Shown here: in pieces, positions 33,049-41,428 of the stretch
Numbering within the stretch: the first letter of the stretch is position 1
Layout of the letters: each line of letters starts with the position of its first letter
From: an uncultured Ruminococcus sp.
GTDB taxonomy: Bacteria > Bacillota > Clostridia > Oscillospirales > Ruminococcaceae
Reading direction: 5' to 3'
DNA: 64,000 bases
Assembly (NCBI GenBank): GCA_937902395.1
Contig: CALGTV010000038.1
Coordinates: 7,989 to 71,988 of the forward strand
Made by a program: the position numbers and the translations under genes
The notes under the pieces: generated by a model
Database searches by the model: none
Told to the model about the DNA's origin: nothing
Seen by the model: only the letters and a program-made list of their open reading frames with translations

Positions 33049-33183
33049 TCAGTGAGTTAATCTAGCTCTGCCCTTAGATCTTCTACGAGCTAAAACCTTT
33101 CTGCCGTTCTTAGTAGCCATTCTCTTCATGAAGCCGTGCTCCTTCTTTCTGTGGAGCTTCTTAGGCTGATATGTTCTTTTCAT
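33049..33183 (-). CDS. rpmH: Ribosomal protein L34
   Basis: 44 residues; MKRTYQPKKLHRKKEHGFMK and ending RRRSKGRARLTH, unmistakable bacterial L34. AGGAGG lies at the proper distance. Divergent from dnaA, as in most bacteria. Confidence 0.98.
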   Translation of the reverse strand: MKRTYQPKKLHRKKEHGFMKRMATKNGRKVLARRRSKGRARLTH

Positions 33184-33901
33184 TATGGAATCCTCCTCTC
33201 GATTTGTACTATAAAAGAGCAGTTTGCCCTTATTTACATATTACACTTTAGAATTATACTTCAAAAGCGCAAATATGTCAAGAGGTTTTTGAATTTTTTT
33301 TTGAAAATGATGAATTTTGATAAATTTCAACACATGTACCACTTCCTTTTTAGCACATTTTTAGAGATTCCTTTATTTGAATCCCTTATATAAAAAAATC
33401 ATGAGAGATTCTTTCACATAAAGCTGATTTGAGCAATCAAACTTTTCAAAACAAAACTGATTTTTGACTTTTCCACACTAATCAACAGGTACATCAACAG
33501 TAGGTTTTCCACACTGAAAACTACTGACAGCTGTTGAAAAGTTGAAAAACTATGTTGAAAACCTGTCGGGTTTGTGTCGAAATTTTGAATTTCAACAGCT
33601 TTTTTATCGTTTCTGCAAGCCAATACCACCATTTTTTCAACAAAGCGTCGTTGATTCAACAGTCTTTTCAACAATGTGTCAAAAGAGATGTGGAAATCTT
33701 TCTTTTTTTCTCTCTTTTTTTTATTTTTATCCCTTGCTTTTTCAACAGGAGTGTGCTATAATGTTATTATATTATTATAGGAGAGTATCGTTATTTTGCA
33801 AAATTTCCGCCAACGAAGCGGTATGTTCCTTTACACTAATCCACATTTATCGAAAAAAATCATATGAGATTAGTATTAATTTCAATCAATGGAGGTTAAA
33901 A
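33184..33901. other. oriC, dnaA-upstream DnaA-box cluster
   Basis: 718 bases between rpmH and dnaA. DnaA-box-like 9-mers: TTTTCCACA at 33469-33477 and 33505-33513; TGTTGAAAA at 33532-33540 and 33553-33561; TTTTCAACA at 33634-33642, 33665-33673 and 33739-33747, plus near-matches (for example TTTCAACAG near 33590). The preferred form here seems to be TTTTCMACA rather than TTATCCACA. The last box lies in the dnaA promoter spacer, which suggests autoregulation. Confidence 0.85.
33734..33762 (+). promoter_or_regulatory. dnaA promoter overlapped by a DnaA box
   Basis: TTGCTT (33734-33739), 17 bases, TATAAT (33757-33762). The box TTTTCAACA (33739-33747) sits in the spacer. Confidence 0.72.
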
Positions 33902-35275
33902 ATGAATTCATTTACAGAATTATTCGATAGCGTCAAGAGTTATTGTCTTGAACATGAAAAAATGCCCGATGTTGCCATAAAAACATGGCTTAATACCATG
34001 ACACCCGTTAGCTTTGACGGCGAAAATGCCATTTTCAGTGTTCTTACAGGATTTCAGAAAGATATTGTTATGAATAAATATGCTGAAACCCTTAAAGAAG
34101 CTTTCTCTGAAATGCTGGGACTTAATGTAAATATTATAATAAACGTAAATTCAACTGACAGCGAACCCACAGCTCCCATTCCTACTGAGGAAGAACTTGA
34201 AAAAAAGAACGCTGAGCTTGAACAGTCCTATAAATTTGCAAATTATGACTACACTTTCGATACATTTATTGAAGGACCTTCAAACAGCTTTGCTCTTGCC
34301 TGCAGTAAATCTGTTGCAAAAAATTGCGGTGAAAGCGACGTTTCAGGCTATAATCCATTATTTATCTACGGTCCGTCAGGTATGGGAAAAACTCACCTTA
34401 TCACAGCTATTGCAAATGAAGTGAGGATTACACGACCTGAATACAATATCGTCTATATTACCAGCGAAACTTTCGGAAACGACCTTATTGCTGCTATCCA
34501 GAAAAATCAGATTTCGGATTTCCATGAAAAATACAGAAATGCAGATATGCTTCTCATCGACGATATTCAATTCTTTGCAGGAAAAGAGCGTATGCAGGAG
34601 GAATTTTTCCATACATTCTATAAGCTTCATCAGGAGGGTAAGCAGATTGTTATTACCTCTGATAAACCGCCTAAGGAGCTTATTACCCTTGAAGCAAGAC
34701 TGAGAACACGTTTCGAGGGCGGACTTATTGCAGATATTTCCGCACCTGATTTTGAAACAAGACTTGCAATTATCACAAGAAAAAGCGAACTTCTTGAACT
34801 TAAAATGCCTGCTGAGGTTTCAGAATTCATGGCAAATCGCCTGAAATCCAACATCCGTCAGCTTGAGGGAGCTGTTCTCCGACTTAAAGCGCTGAATCAT
34901 TTTGCTGGAAGTCCTATTACAATTTCCATGGCTCAGAGCGTTATCCGCGATGTTCTCACTGATGAACAGCCTATTCCGATTACTGTTGAAAAAATCATTA
35001 ACGAAGTATCAACAGTTTACGGCGTATCTCCCGATGACCTCCGTTCAAACAAGCGTTCACAGCAGATTTCAATTGCACGTAAAGTAGCCATTTATGTTGT
35101 CCGCGAGATTACAGATATGCCTCTTGCTTCAATCGGTACAGAATTTGGCGGCCGTGACCACTCTACAATTGTTTATTCTGTAAATAGCGTAGTTGCGGCA
35201 ATTCAGAAAGATTCAAACCTTAATAATCTTGTTAATGATATTATCAAGAATATCCGCGATAAGAGCAAGGGTTAA
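33902..35275 (+). CDS. dnaA: Chromosomal replication initiator DnaA
   Basis: 457 residues from the ATG at 33902 (GGAGG at 33891); the reading frame is open far upstream but that part is origin DNA. Domain I about 1-80, short acidic linker, AAA+ domain III with Walker A YGPSGMGKTHL and Walker B LLIDDIQFFAG, arginine-rich ARLRTRFEGG, and domain IV HTH with the signature FGGRDHSTIVYSV. Binds DnaA boxes on both sides of its own gene. Confidence 0.98.
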   Translation: MNSFTELFDSVKSYCLEHEKMPDVAIKTWLNTMTPVSFDGENAIFSVLTGFQKDIVMNKYAETLKEAFSEMLGLNVNIIINVNSTDSEPTAPIPTEEELEKKNAELEQSYKFANYDYTFDTFIEGPSNSFALACSKSVAKNCGESDVSGYNPLFIYGPSGMGKTHLITAIANEVRITRPEYNIVYITSETFGNDLIAAIQKNQISDFHEKYRNADMLLIDDIQFFAGKERMQEEFFHTFYKLHQEGKQIVITSDKPPKELITLEARLRTRFEGGLIADISAPDFETRLAIITRKSELLELKMPAEVSEFMANRLKSNIRQLEGAVLRLKALNHFAGSPITISMAQSVIRDVLTDEQPIPITVEKIINEVSTVYGVSPDDLRSNKRSQQISIARKVAIYVVREITDMPLASIGTEFGGRDHSTIVYSVNSVVAAIQKDSNLNNLVNDIIKNIRDKSKG

Positions 35276-35856
35276 TTAATCAGGAAATAAACATTTTTCC
35301 CACACAGTTTTTACAGTTGAAAATGTTGGTAAACAAACTTTCAACCAAGTTTTCAACAGAGTGTTTAAAACTCAGTTGAAAACAAAACTCATTTCCATTT
35401 CGCAATATCAGGCGGTAAAATTTACATGTTGAAAATATGGCTTTCAGTATTTTCAACGTGATGAACTTTTCAACATTTCACAGACTGTCAGGAAAAATAT
35501 AAAATAAAATAACAAAAATCCAAGATTCCACAGAATTTTCCACTTTTCATCAACTTCAACTCCACAACTCTCAACGCTGTAAACAATGAAAAATGGTAAA
35601 AAATAAAAATCCAACATATCAAACAATTTCACAACAGTCGGTTGTGGACGAGCTTTCGGCTGTATATCGATAAATAAAAGACATACTGACTTTTCAACAC
35701 CCCCTACTACTACTACTAAATTTATTATACTTATTTTACCTTAACTTACTTTAATTTTAGTCTGTCTTATCTTATCATATTTTTGAAAACATACTGTTGT
35801 TTGATGTTGGCTTAAACAACAACTTAAATGAAGCTTAACAGGAGGCTTTTATATAA
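35276..35856. other. oriC, dnaA-dnaN unwinding region
   Basis: 581 bases. Boxes TTTTCAACA at 35350-35358, 35467-35475 and 35691-35699, TGTTGAAAA at 35427-35435, near-matches TTTTCAACG (35450) and TTTTCCACT (35535). After the last box comes a C-run (35700-35704), then TACTACTACTACTAAA (35705-35720), then about 70 AT-rich bases. That order (box, GC-run, trinucleotide repeat, AT-rich) is the basal unwinding system described for Bacillus subtilis with DnaA-trios, so unwinding probably starts near 35.71 kb. The dnaN promoter must also lie here. Confidence 0.88.
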
Positions 35857-36960
35857 ATGAAATTCATATGCAAGAAAAACGAATTAAGTGAAGCTATCAG
35901 CAACGTTTCAAGAGCTGTACCTCAAAAATCAACAATACAGGCTCTTGAGGGAATAAAAGTTAAAATTACACCCGGTTGTGTTGAGCTTACAGCATACAAT
36001 CTTGAAATGGGTATAAGAACGGCAATTGATGCTGATACAACTGACAACGGTGAATTTGTTGTAAATACAAGACTTTTCAATGAATTTACAAAGAAAATGG
36101 CTGGAGAAGAAGTAGTTTTCACAATTGATGAAAATAACATTATTAATATCACGTCGGAAGCTTCAGATTGTACATTCTCTGCTATGTCAGCTGAAGAATA
36201 TCCCGATTTGCCTGTAGTTGATGCAAACAGAAGCTTTGAAGTTCCGCAGAATATCCTCCGTTCTATGATAAATATGACAGGATATGCTGTTTCTCAGAAT
36301 GAGAATAAGCCAATTTTCACAGGTGAGCTCTTTGACATTGAGGGCGAAAGCTTCACAATGGTAGCTATTGACGGTTTCCGTCTTGCTATCAGAAATGAAT
36401 CAATTGCAAACAGCGAAAAGTTTAATTTTGTTGTTCCAAAAAAAGCATTGCAGGAAGTTTCAACTCTTATTCGTGAGGATTGCGCTGAAAATTGCTTTAT
36501 CAGCGTTAATGACAGACATATTATTTTCAGAATAAATAAATTCTATGTAATATCCCGACTTTTAGAGGGTGCTTTCCACAATTACAAAATGAGTATTCCA
36601 AACAGCTACAAAACAGAGGTATTTGTCAATAAAAAGGACTTCACAGCTTGTCTGGAAAGATGTTCACTTATCGTAGATGAAAAAAATAAAAGTCCTATCC
36701 GTTGTGAAATCGGCGGAGGCGTTATGAAAATCAACTGTAAGACAGCTATCGGAAAGGTAAACGATGCAATTTCTGCCGATATTTCTGGAGAAGCTGTTAC
36801 TATTGGTTTCAATAACAGACTTATGCTTGAAGCACTCAAGGCTGCTGAGGGCGATAAGGTGAGAATTCGTCTGAACGGCGCAATGAAAGTTATTGAGCTT
36901 CTTCCACCTATGGGAGAAAGCTATATTTTCCTTGTTATGCCTATTCAATTGAAAAATTGA
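35857..36960 (+). CDS. dnaN: DNA polymerase III sliding clamp (beta)
   Basis: 367 residues, three-domain clamp: MKFICKKNELSEAISNVSRAV at the N-terminus, FTGELFDIEGESFTMVAIDGFRL-type second domain, and the C-terminal VMPIQLKN matching the VMPMR/L ending of the family. AGGAGG lies 12 bases before the ATG. Follows the origin as usual. Confidence 0.97.
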   Translation: MKFICKKNELSEAISNVSRAVPQKSTIQALEGIKVKITPGCVELTAYNLEMGIRTAIDADTTDNGEFVVNTRLFNEFTKKMAGEEVVFTIDENNIINITSEASDCTFSAMSAEEYPDLPVVDANRSFEVPQNILRSMINMTGYAVSQNENKPIFTGELFDIEGESFTMVAIDGFRLAIRNESIANSEKFNFVVPKKALQEVSTLIREDCAENCFISVNDRHIIFRINKFYVISRLLEGAFHNYKMSIPNSYKTEVFVNKKDFTACLERCSLIVDEKNKSPIRCEIGGGVMKINCKTAIGKVNDAISADISGEAVTIGFNNRLMLEALKAAEGDKVRIRLNGAMKVIELLPPMGESYIFLVMPIQLKN

Positions 36961-37038
36961 TTTTATTGAAATTCATTTTTATGTAGGAATATAGCACAAC
37001 CTGTTCCTACAATGATAACGTTAAAGCGAGGTATAAAA

Positions 37039-37248
37039 ATGCCTGAAATTAAAATAACAACAGAATTTATAAAGCTTGACGCTCTCTTGAAATTTGCCTC
37101 GATGGTAGGTTCAGGAGGAGAGGCAAAAATGCTCATACAGGACGGTCAGGTTCTCGTAAACGGCGAGGTCTGCACTATGCGCGGAAAAAAAATCCGCCCT
37201 GGAGATACTGTTAAAATTATCGGCGGCGATGAGGTAACTGTGTGCTGA
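37039..37248 (+). CDS. S4-domain RNA-binding protein (YaaA/RlbA family)
   Basis: 69 residues from the ATG at 37039 (GCGAGG before it). It is one S4 domain: LDALLKFASMVGSGGEAKML followed by DGQVLVNGEVCTMRGKKIRPGD. In Bacillus the protein encoded between dnaN and recF binds RNA/ribosomes. It ends inside the first codons of recF (overlap 7 bases), so recF translation is probably coupled. Confidence 0.92.
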   Translation: MPEIKITTEFIKLDALLKFASMVGSGGEAKMLIQDGQVLVNGEVCTMRGKKIRPGDTVKIIGGDEVTVC

Positions 37249-38375
37249 TAACTCGCGTAGACATCGACGGTTTCAGAAATTTGTCAGATATCTCTTTTGT
37301 TCCCGATTCCTGCTATAATATTATAGTCGGCGCAAATGCGCAGGGAAAAACAAATCTCCTTGAAGCGCTGTGGGTTATGTCCGGATGTAAAAGCTTCCGC
37401 GGCTCTAAGGAAAGGGATTACATTGCCCTTGACAAAAGCAGATTTACCTCTGAAATGAAAATCAGAGACATAGTCCGTGAGCAGAAAATCACCTTTGAAA
37501 TGACAAAGGGTGCAAATATAACGAAAAATATAACAATTAACGGTGTAAAGCAGAAAGGTACGCGGAATCTTTTCGACGTTTTTAAATGCATTGCCTTTAT
37601 CCCCGATGATGTGGAGATTATAAAAGGCGCGCCTGAAAAGCGGCGAAATTTTATAGATATGGCGGCTTCTCAGCTGAATCCTGTCTTTGTGGCTCATATA
37701 ACAAAAAATAATGCTGTAATGAATCAGCGCAATGCTCTGCTGAAGTCAATTATGCAGGGCAGCTCAGATTCGTCAATTCTTGAAATATGGGATAAACAGG
37801 CGGCTCACGAGGGTGCGCTGATATCCTATATGCGTGACGGATATGTAAAAAAAATAAATGAAATTTGCGGAGAATTATATTACGCCATTTCGGGCGGAAG
37901 TGAAAAGCTTGAACTTGAATACAGGTCAAATGTCTACAAGCCGGAGGATTTTAGCGAGCCCTGCGGCGAGGCGGCTTTTGAAAAATATTACAGAAAGCTC
38001 CGTGAATCCGCAGAATATGATATCCGCACAGGTATAACTCATTCGGGAGTAAACCGCGATGAGCTTATTATAAAAATTAACGGTATAAGCGCCAAAGAGT
38101 ACGGCTCACAGGGGCAGATAAAATCGGCGGCGCTTGTTATAAAGCTTGCTCAGGCTGAAATTTTTATGAAGCGGAGCAAGGAAGCTCCCGTAATATTTCT
38201 TGACGATGTTATGGGAGAGCTTGACGAAAATCGTCAGCGTTTTATTTTTGATATTATCAAGGATATGCAGGTATTTATCACAACGCCAAATGAAAGCGCT
38301 CTTCTTCCCGATATAAAGGGAAAAATCCTGCGTATCAACGGCGGCAGGCTCACAGAGGAAAAAGCAGATGAATAA
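37242..38375 (+). CDS. recF: DNA replication and repair protein RecF
   Basis: 377 residues, start GTG within the end of the S4 gene. SMC-like ATPase: Walker A IIVGANAQGKTNLLEAL, signature SQGQIKSAALVIKLAQAE, Walker B APVIFLDDVMGELDENRQ. Loads RecA at gaps. Overlaps the next gene by 8 bases. Confidence 0.97.
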   Translation: MLITRVDIDGFRNLSDISFVPDSCYNIIVGANAQGKTNLLEALWVMSGCKSFRGSKERDYIALDKSRFTSEMKIRDIVREQKITFEMTKGANITKNITINGVKQKGTRNLFDVFKCIAFIPDDVEIIKGAPEKRRNFIDMAASQLNPVFVAHITKNNAVMNQRNALLKSIMQGSSDSSILEIWDKQAAHEGALISYMRDGYVKKINEICGELYYAISGGSEKLELEYRSNVYKPEDFSEPCGEAAFEKYYRKLRESAEYDIRTGITHSGVNRDELIIKINGISAKEYGSQGQIKSAALVIKLAQAEIFMKRSKEAPVIFLDDVMGELDENRQRFIFDIIKDMQVFITTPNESALLPDIKGKILRINGGRLTEEKADE

Positions 38376-38631
38376 AACTATTTATCTCCATATCGGCAAT
38401 AATTATTCCGTAGATGTCCGTGAAATCATCGGCATATTCGATATGGACAATACAACAGTAACAAGCTGTACAAAAACACTGCTTGATAAAGCTCAGAAAG
38501 AAAAACGGCTGTTTTTAGCCACATATGAACTGCCGAAAACATATATTATCACAAAAAAGCGTGTATATCTCTCACAGCTTGCGGCAAGTACGCTGAAAAA
38601 GCGCCTTGAAAGCGGCGGAGGGTATAGTTAA
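38368..38631 (+). CDS. RemB-like regulator (DUF370 family)
   Basis: 87 residues: MNKTIYLHIGNNYSVDVREI followed by IGIFDMDNTTVTSCTKTLL. This is the DUF370 family typified by Bacillus RemB (extracellular matrix regulator), encoded between recF and gyrB in Firmicutes. RemA/RemB proteins are DNA-binding oligomers in Bacillus; a role here is inferred from family and position only. Confidence 0.85.
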   Translation: MNKTIYLHIGNNYSVDVREIIGIFDMDNTTVTSCTKTLLDKAQKEKRLFLATYELPKTYIITKKRVYLSQLAASTLKKRLESGGGYS

Positions 38632-38635
38632 TGCG

Positions 38636-38830
38636 TAATGCGTAATTCAATTAAGAATTATGAATTAAGAATTATGAATTTTTATGGCGACGTTATTTTA
38701 TTTTTCTGTTTTGAAAAATAGTAAGTTGCCGCATAACACAAATACAATAAGATTTTGTAGGGGCTGCCTCTGGCAGTCCGTCAAAAGAATTCAGAGAATA
38801 ATTATTAATTCTGAATTCTTAATTAAAAAA
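38636..38830. repeat. Spacer with AATTC/GAATT tandem and inverted words
   Basis: Repeats of AAGAATTATGAATT (two in tandem at 38653-38680), an inverted counterpart TTAATTCTGAATTCTTAATT near 38807, and a short palindrome GGGGCTGCCTCTGGCAGTCC (38759-38778). Similar AATTCTGAATTC words occur at 9440-9460. It looks like remnants of small intergenic repeats before gyrB. Confidence 0.55.
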
Positions 38831-38844
38831 ACCGGGAGGTACTC

Positions 38845-40770
38845 ATGAGTCATCAGAATAATAATTACGACGAGAATGACATACAAATTCTGGAAGGACT
38901 TGAAGCTGTAAGAAAAAGACCGGGAATGTACATCGGTTCAACAGGTCCAAGCGGTTTGCACCACCTTGTATACGAAATTGTGGATAACTCTATTGATGAA
39001 GCACTTGCAGGCTACTGCACCGAAATAAAGGTTGATATACTTCCCGATGATATTATCAGGGTATCTGATAACGGACGTGGTATCCCCGTTGGTATTCACC
39101 CAAAGGAAGGAATTTCAGCGGCTACCGTTGTTTATACCATTCTCCACGCAGGCGGAAAATTCGGCGGCGGCGGATATAAGGTATCAGGAGGTCTCCACGG
39201 TGTTGGTGCGTCTGTTGTTAATGCCCTTTCAGAGTGGCTGGAGCTTACCGTCAAGGACGGCGAAAATGTGTGGTTCCAGCGTTTTGAGCGCGGTCACTAT
39301 GACGAACAGCTTAAAGCTATCGAAAAGACCACCGAAACAGGTACAAGCGTTATGTTCAAGGCTGATGCTGAAATCTTTGAACAAACGGTATATGACTACA
39401 ATATCCTGCTGAAAAGACTTCGTGAGCAGGCATTCCTTAACGCAGGCATAAAAATTACTTTCTCAGATTTGAGAGATGAAAACGAAACTAAATCCGAAAC
39501 ACTTCACTATGAGGGCGGTATCCGTCAGTTTGTGGAGCATATCCACGAAACAAGAGGTCATGTTCCTCTCAGCAATGAAGTTATATACGTTTCGGGTATG
39601 CAGGGTGATTCCTTTGCGGAGATTGCCCTCCAATACAACGACAGCTACAATGAGATTATCCTCTCATTTGCAAATAATATCCACACAAAAGACGGTGGAT
39701 ATCATGAAACAGCTTTTAAAAATTCAATTCAGAGAGTTATCAATGACTACGGCAAGAAAATGGGACTTCTCAAAGATAAGGAGAAGCTTAGCGGTGACGA
39801 TGTCCGTGAGGGACTAACAGCAATTATTTCTGTAAAGCTTACCGAGTGTGAATTTGAGGGACAGACAAAGGGAAGACTGGGAAATCCCGAAGTCAAGCCA
39901 TTTATCGAAAAGCTTGTACAGGAAAAGCTGATGAATTACCTTGAAGAAAACCCCGATGTTGCAAAGGTTATTTTCGATAAGGCACTTTCAGCCCTGAAAG
40001 CTCGTGAAGCCGCAAAGCGTGCAAGGGATGCAGAGCGTAAGAAAAACGCATTCGGAAACGCTTCAATGCCTGAAAAGCTTGCAGATTGCTCCGAGCGTGA
40101 TGCAAGATATACTGAAATTTACATCGTAGAGGGAGATTCTGCGGGCGGTTCTGCAAAGCAGGGACGTGACAGAAAATATCAGGCAATTCTCTCTCTCTGG
40201 GGAAAAATGCTCAACGTAGAAAAGGCACGTATTGACAAGATTTACGGCAACGACAAGCTTTCTCCTGTTGTAACGGCTCTTGGCACAGGTATCGGCGAGG
40301 ATTTCGATATTGAAAAGCTCCGTTACGGCAAAGTTATCATTATGGCGGATGCCGACGTTGACGGTATGCATATCAGAACTCTGCTTCTGACATTCTTCTT
40401 CCGCTATATGCGCCCCCTTATTTCAAACGGTAATGTATATATCGCACAACCGCCGCTTTTCAAGGTATGGCGAGGCAAAAAGGAGAGATACGCTTTCTCT
40501 GATGAGGAACGTGACGCTTTCATTGCTGAGCTTTCCGAGGAGGGTAAGCATAAGGTTGATGTTCAGCGTTACAAAGGTCTTGGTGAAATGGACCCCGAAC
40601 AGCTCTGGGAGACAACTATGGACCCTGAGCGCCGTACTATAGTTAAAATCGGTATGGAGGACGCTTTAAAGGCTGACGAGACATTCTCAATTCTTATGGG
40701 TGACAAGGTTGAGCCAAGAAGAAAATTCATTGAAGAAAATGCGAAATTCGTCCAGAACCTCGATATATAA
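38845..40770 (+). CDS. gyrB: DNA gyrase subunit B
   Basis: 641 residues. GHKL ATPase (VYEIVDNSIDEALAGYC, DNGRGIPVGIHPKEG, GGLHGVGASVVNALS), transducer domain, TOPRIM domain (IVEGDSAGGSAKQGRDR, MADADVDGMHI), C-terminal RYKGLGEMDPEQLWETTMDP. Supplies the ATP-driven part of negative supercoiling. CGGGAGGT precedes the ATG. Confidence 0.98.
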   Translation: MSHQNNNYDENDIQILEGLEAVRKRPGMYIGSTGPSGLHHLVYEIVDNSIDEALAGYCTEIKVDILPDDIIRVSDNGRGIPVGIHPKEGISAATVVYTILHAGGKFGGGGYKVSGGLHGVGASVVNALSEWLELTVKDGENVWFQRFERGHYDEQLKAIEKTTETGTSVMFKADAEIFEQTVYDYNILLKRLREQAFLNAGIKITFSDLRDENETKSETLHYEGGIRQFVEHIHETRGHVPLSNEVIYVSGMQGDSFAEIALQYNDSYNEIILSFANNIHTKDGGYHETAFKNSIQRVINDYGKKMGLLKDKEKLSGDDVREGLTAIISVKLTECEFEGQTKGRLGNPEVKPFIEKLVQEKLMNYLEENPDVAKVIFDKALSALKAREAAKRARDAERKKNAFGNASMPEKLADCSERDARYTEIYIVEGDSAGGSAKQGRDRKYQAILSLWGKMLNVEKARIDKIYGNDKLSPVVTALGTGIGEDFDIEKLRYGKVIIMADADVDGMHIRTLLLTFFFRYMRPLISNGNVYIAQPPLFKVWRGKKERYAFSDEERDAFIAELSEEGKHKVDVQRYKGLGEMDPEQLWETTMDPERRTIVKIGMEDALKADETFSILMGDKVEPRRKFIEENAKFVQNLDI

Positions 40771-40780
40771 AGGGCAGATT

Positions 40781-41353
40781 ATGGAAGAAAATATAAAGCT
40801 TGTAAAGGAATTCAGCCATACACCTGAAATCCTCCGAAACGGTGTAAAAGCGTATCAGAAAAAATACGTTTATTCTGATATGTCAATAAAAATAATGATA
40901 TTTCTGTTGATTTCGGCAATTTTTGTATGCGGAATCATCATGGATTTTTTTAAGAGCGATAAACTTGAATTACTGGCATTTCTGATGTCAGCGGCTTGCT
41001 TAGCCTTTGCTATTATGGAATGGTTCAAGCCGAAAAAGCTTAGAGATAGTATAGTTCAAAGCTTTATTGACGAGGGAAATTCTCCAGTATATCGCCTTAC
41101 TGTAAAGGAAAAGGAAATCGAAATTGCCATAGTTTCTGAAATAGTTCAGGAAAAAAGCAGCGAAGAAAGTGAAAATGACGAGTATTCTGATGAAATTCCC
41201 GAACCGTCGATTATTTCTATTGACAATAATCTGTCTATAATCGAAGAAGATAAGTTGTTTATTATTGCATACGGAAAAACGGTTTATTATATAATTCCCA
41301 AAAAGGATTTTTCCCAAAAAGAATTGGAAATAATGCGCAGTATTGCAAAATAA
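40781..41353 (+). CDS. YcxB-like membrane protein between gyrB and gyrA
   Basis: 190 residues from the ATG at 40781; the frame is open further back into gyrB but that overlaps coding sequence. Two hydrophobic helices (about 38-56 and 63-81) follow a cytosolic N-terminus; the C-terminal half is soluble, acidic (EKSSEESENDEYSDEIPEPS) and ends in a segment like the YcxB C-terminal domain (LFIIAYGKTVYYIIPKKDF). No enzyme motif. Its place between the two gyrase genes is not part of the usual Firmicute order, so it is an insertion. Function unknown. Confidence 0.7.
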   Translation: MEENIKLVKEFSHTPEILRNGVKAYQKKYVYSDMSIKIMIFLLISAIFVCGIIMDFFKSDKLELLAFLMSAACLAFAIMEWFKPKKLRDSIVQSFIDEGNSPVYRLTVKEKEIEIAIVSEIVQEKSSEESENDEYSDEIPEPSIISIDNNLSIIEEDKLFIIAYGKTVYYIIPKKDFSQKELEIMRSIAK

Positions 41354-41357
41354 ATCT

Positions 41358-41386
41358 GTAGGGGCGGATATTATCCGCCCGCATTT
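41358..41386. repeat. Palindrome GTAGGGGCGGATATTATCCGCC
   Basis: Hairpin GGGCGGATA / TATCCGCCC (41362-41380) before gyrA. A close copy (GACGGATATTATCCGCC context) occurs at 57297-57316, so it is a small dispersed repeat; it can also act as a transcript hairpin. Confidence 0.65.
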
Positions 41387-41428
41387 AAAAACGTTGAAAA
41401 AATCTGAATAATAACAAGGAGGTTCAGC

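Noticed and set aside
33542..33901. Upstream extension of the dnaA reading frame by 120 codons
   Set aside because: It crosses the dnaA promoter and DnaA boxes; GGAGG and a standard DnaA N-terminus mark the ATG at 33902.
38653..38830. CRISPR-like tandem repeat before gyrB
   Set aside because: Only short AT-rich words repeated without unique spacers; no cas genes.
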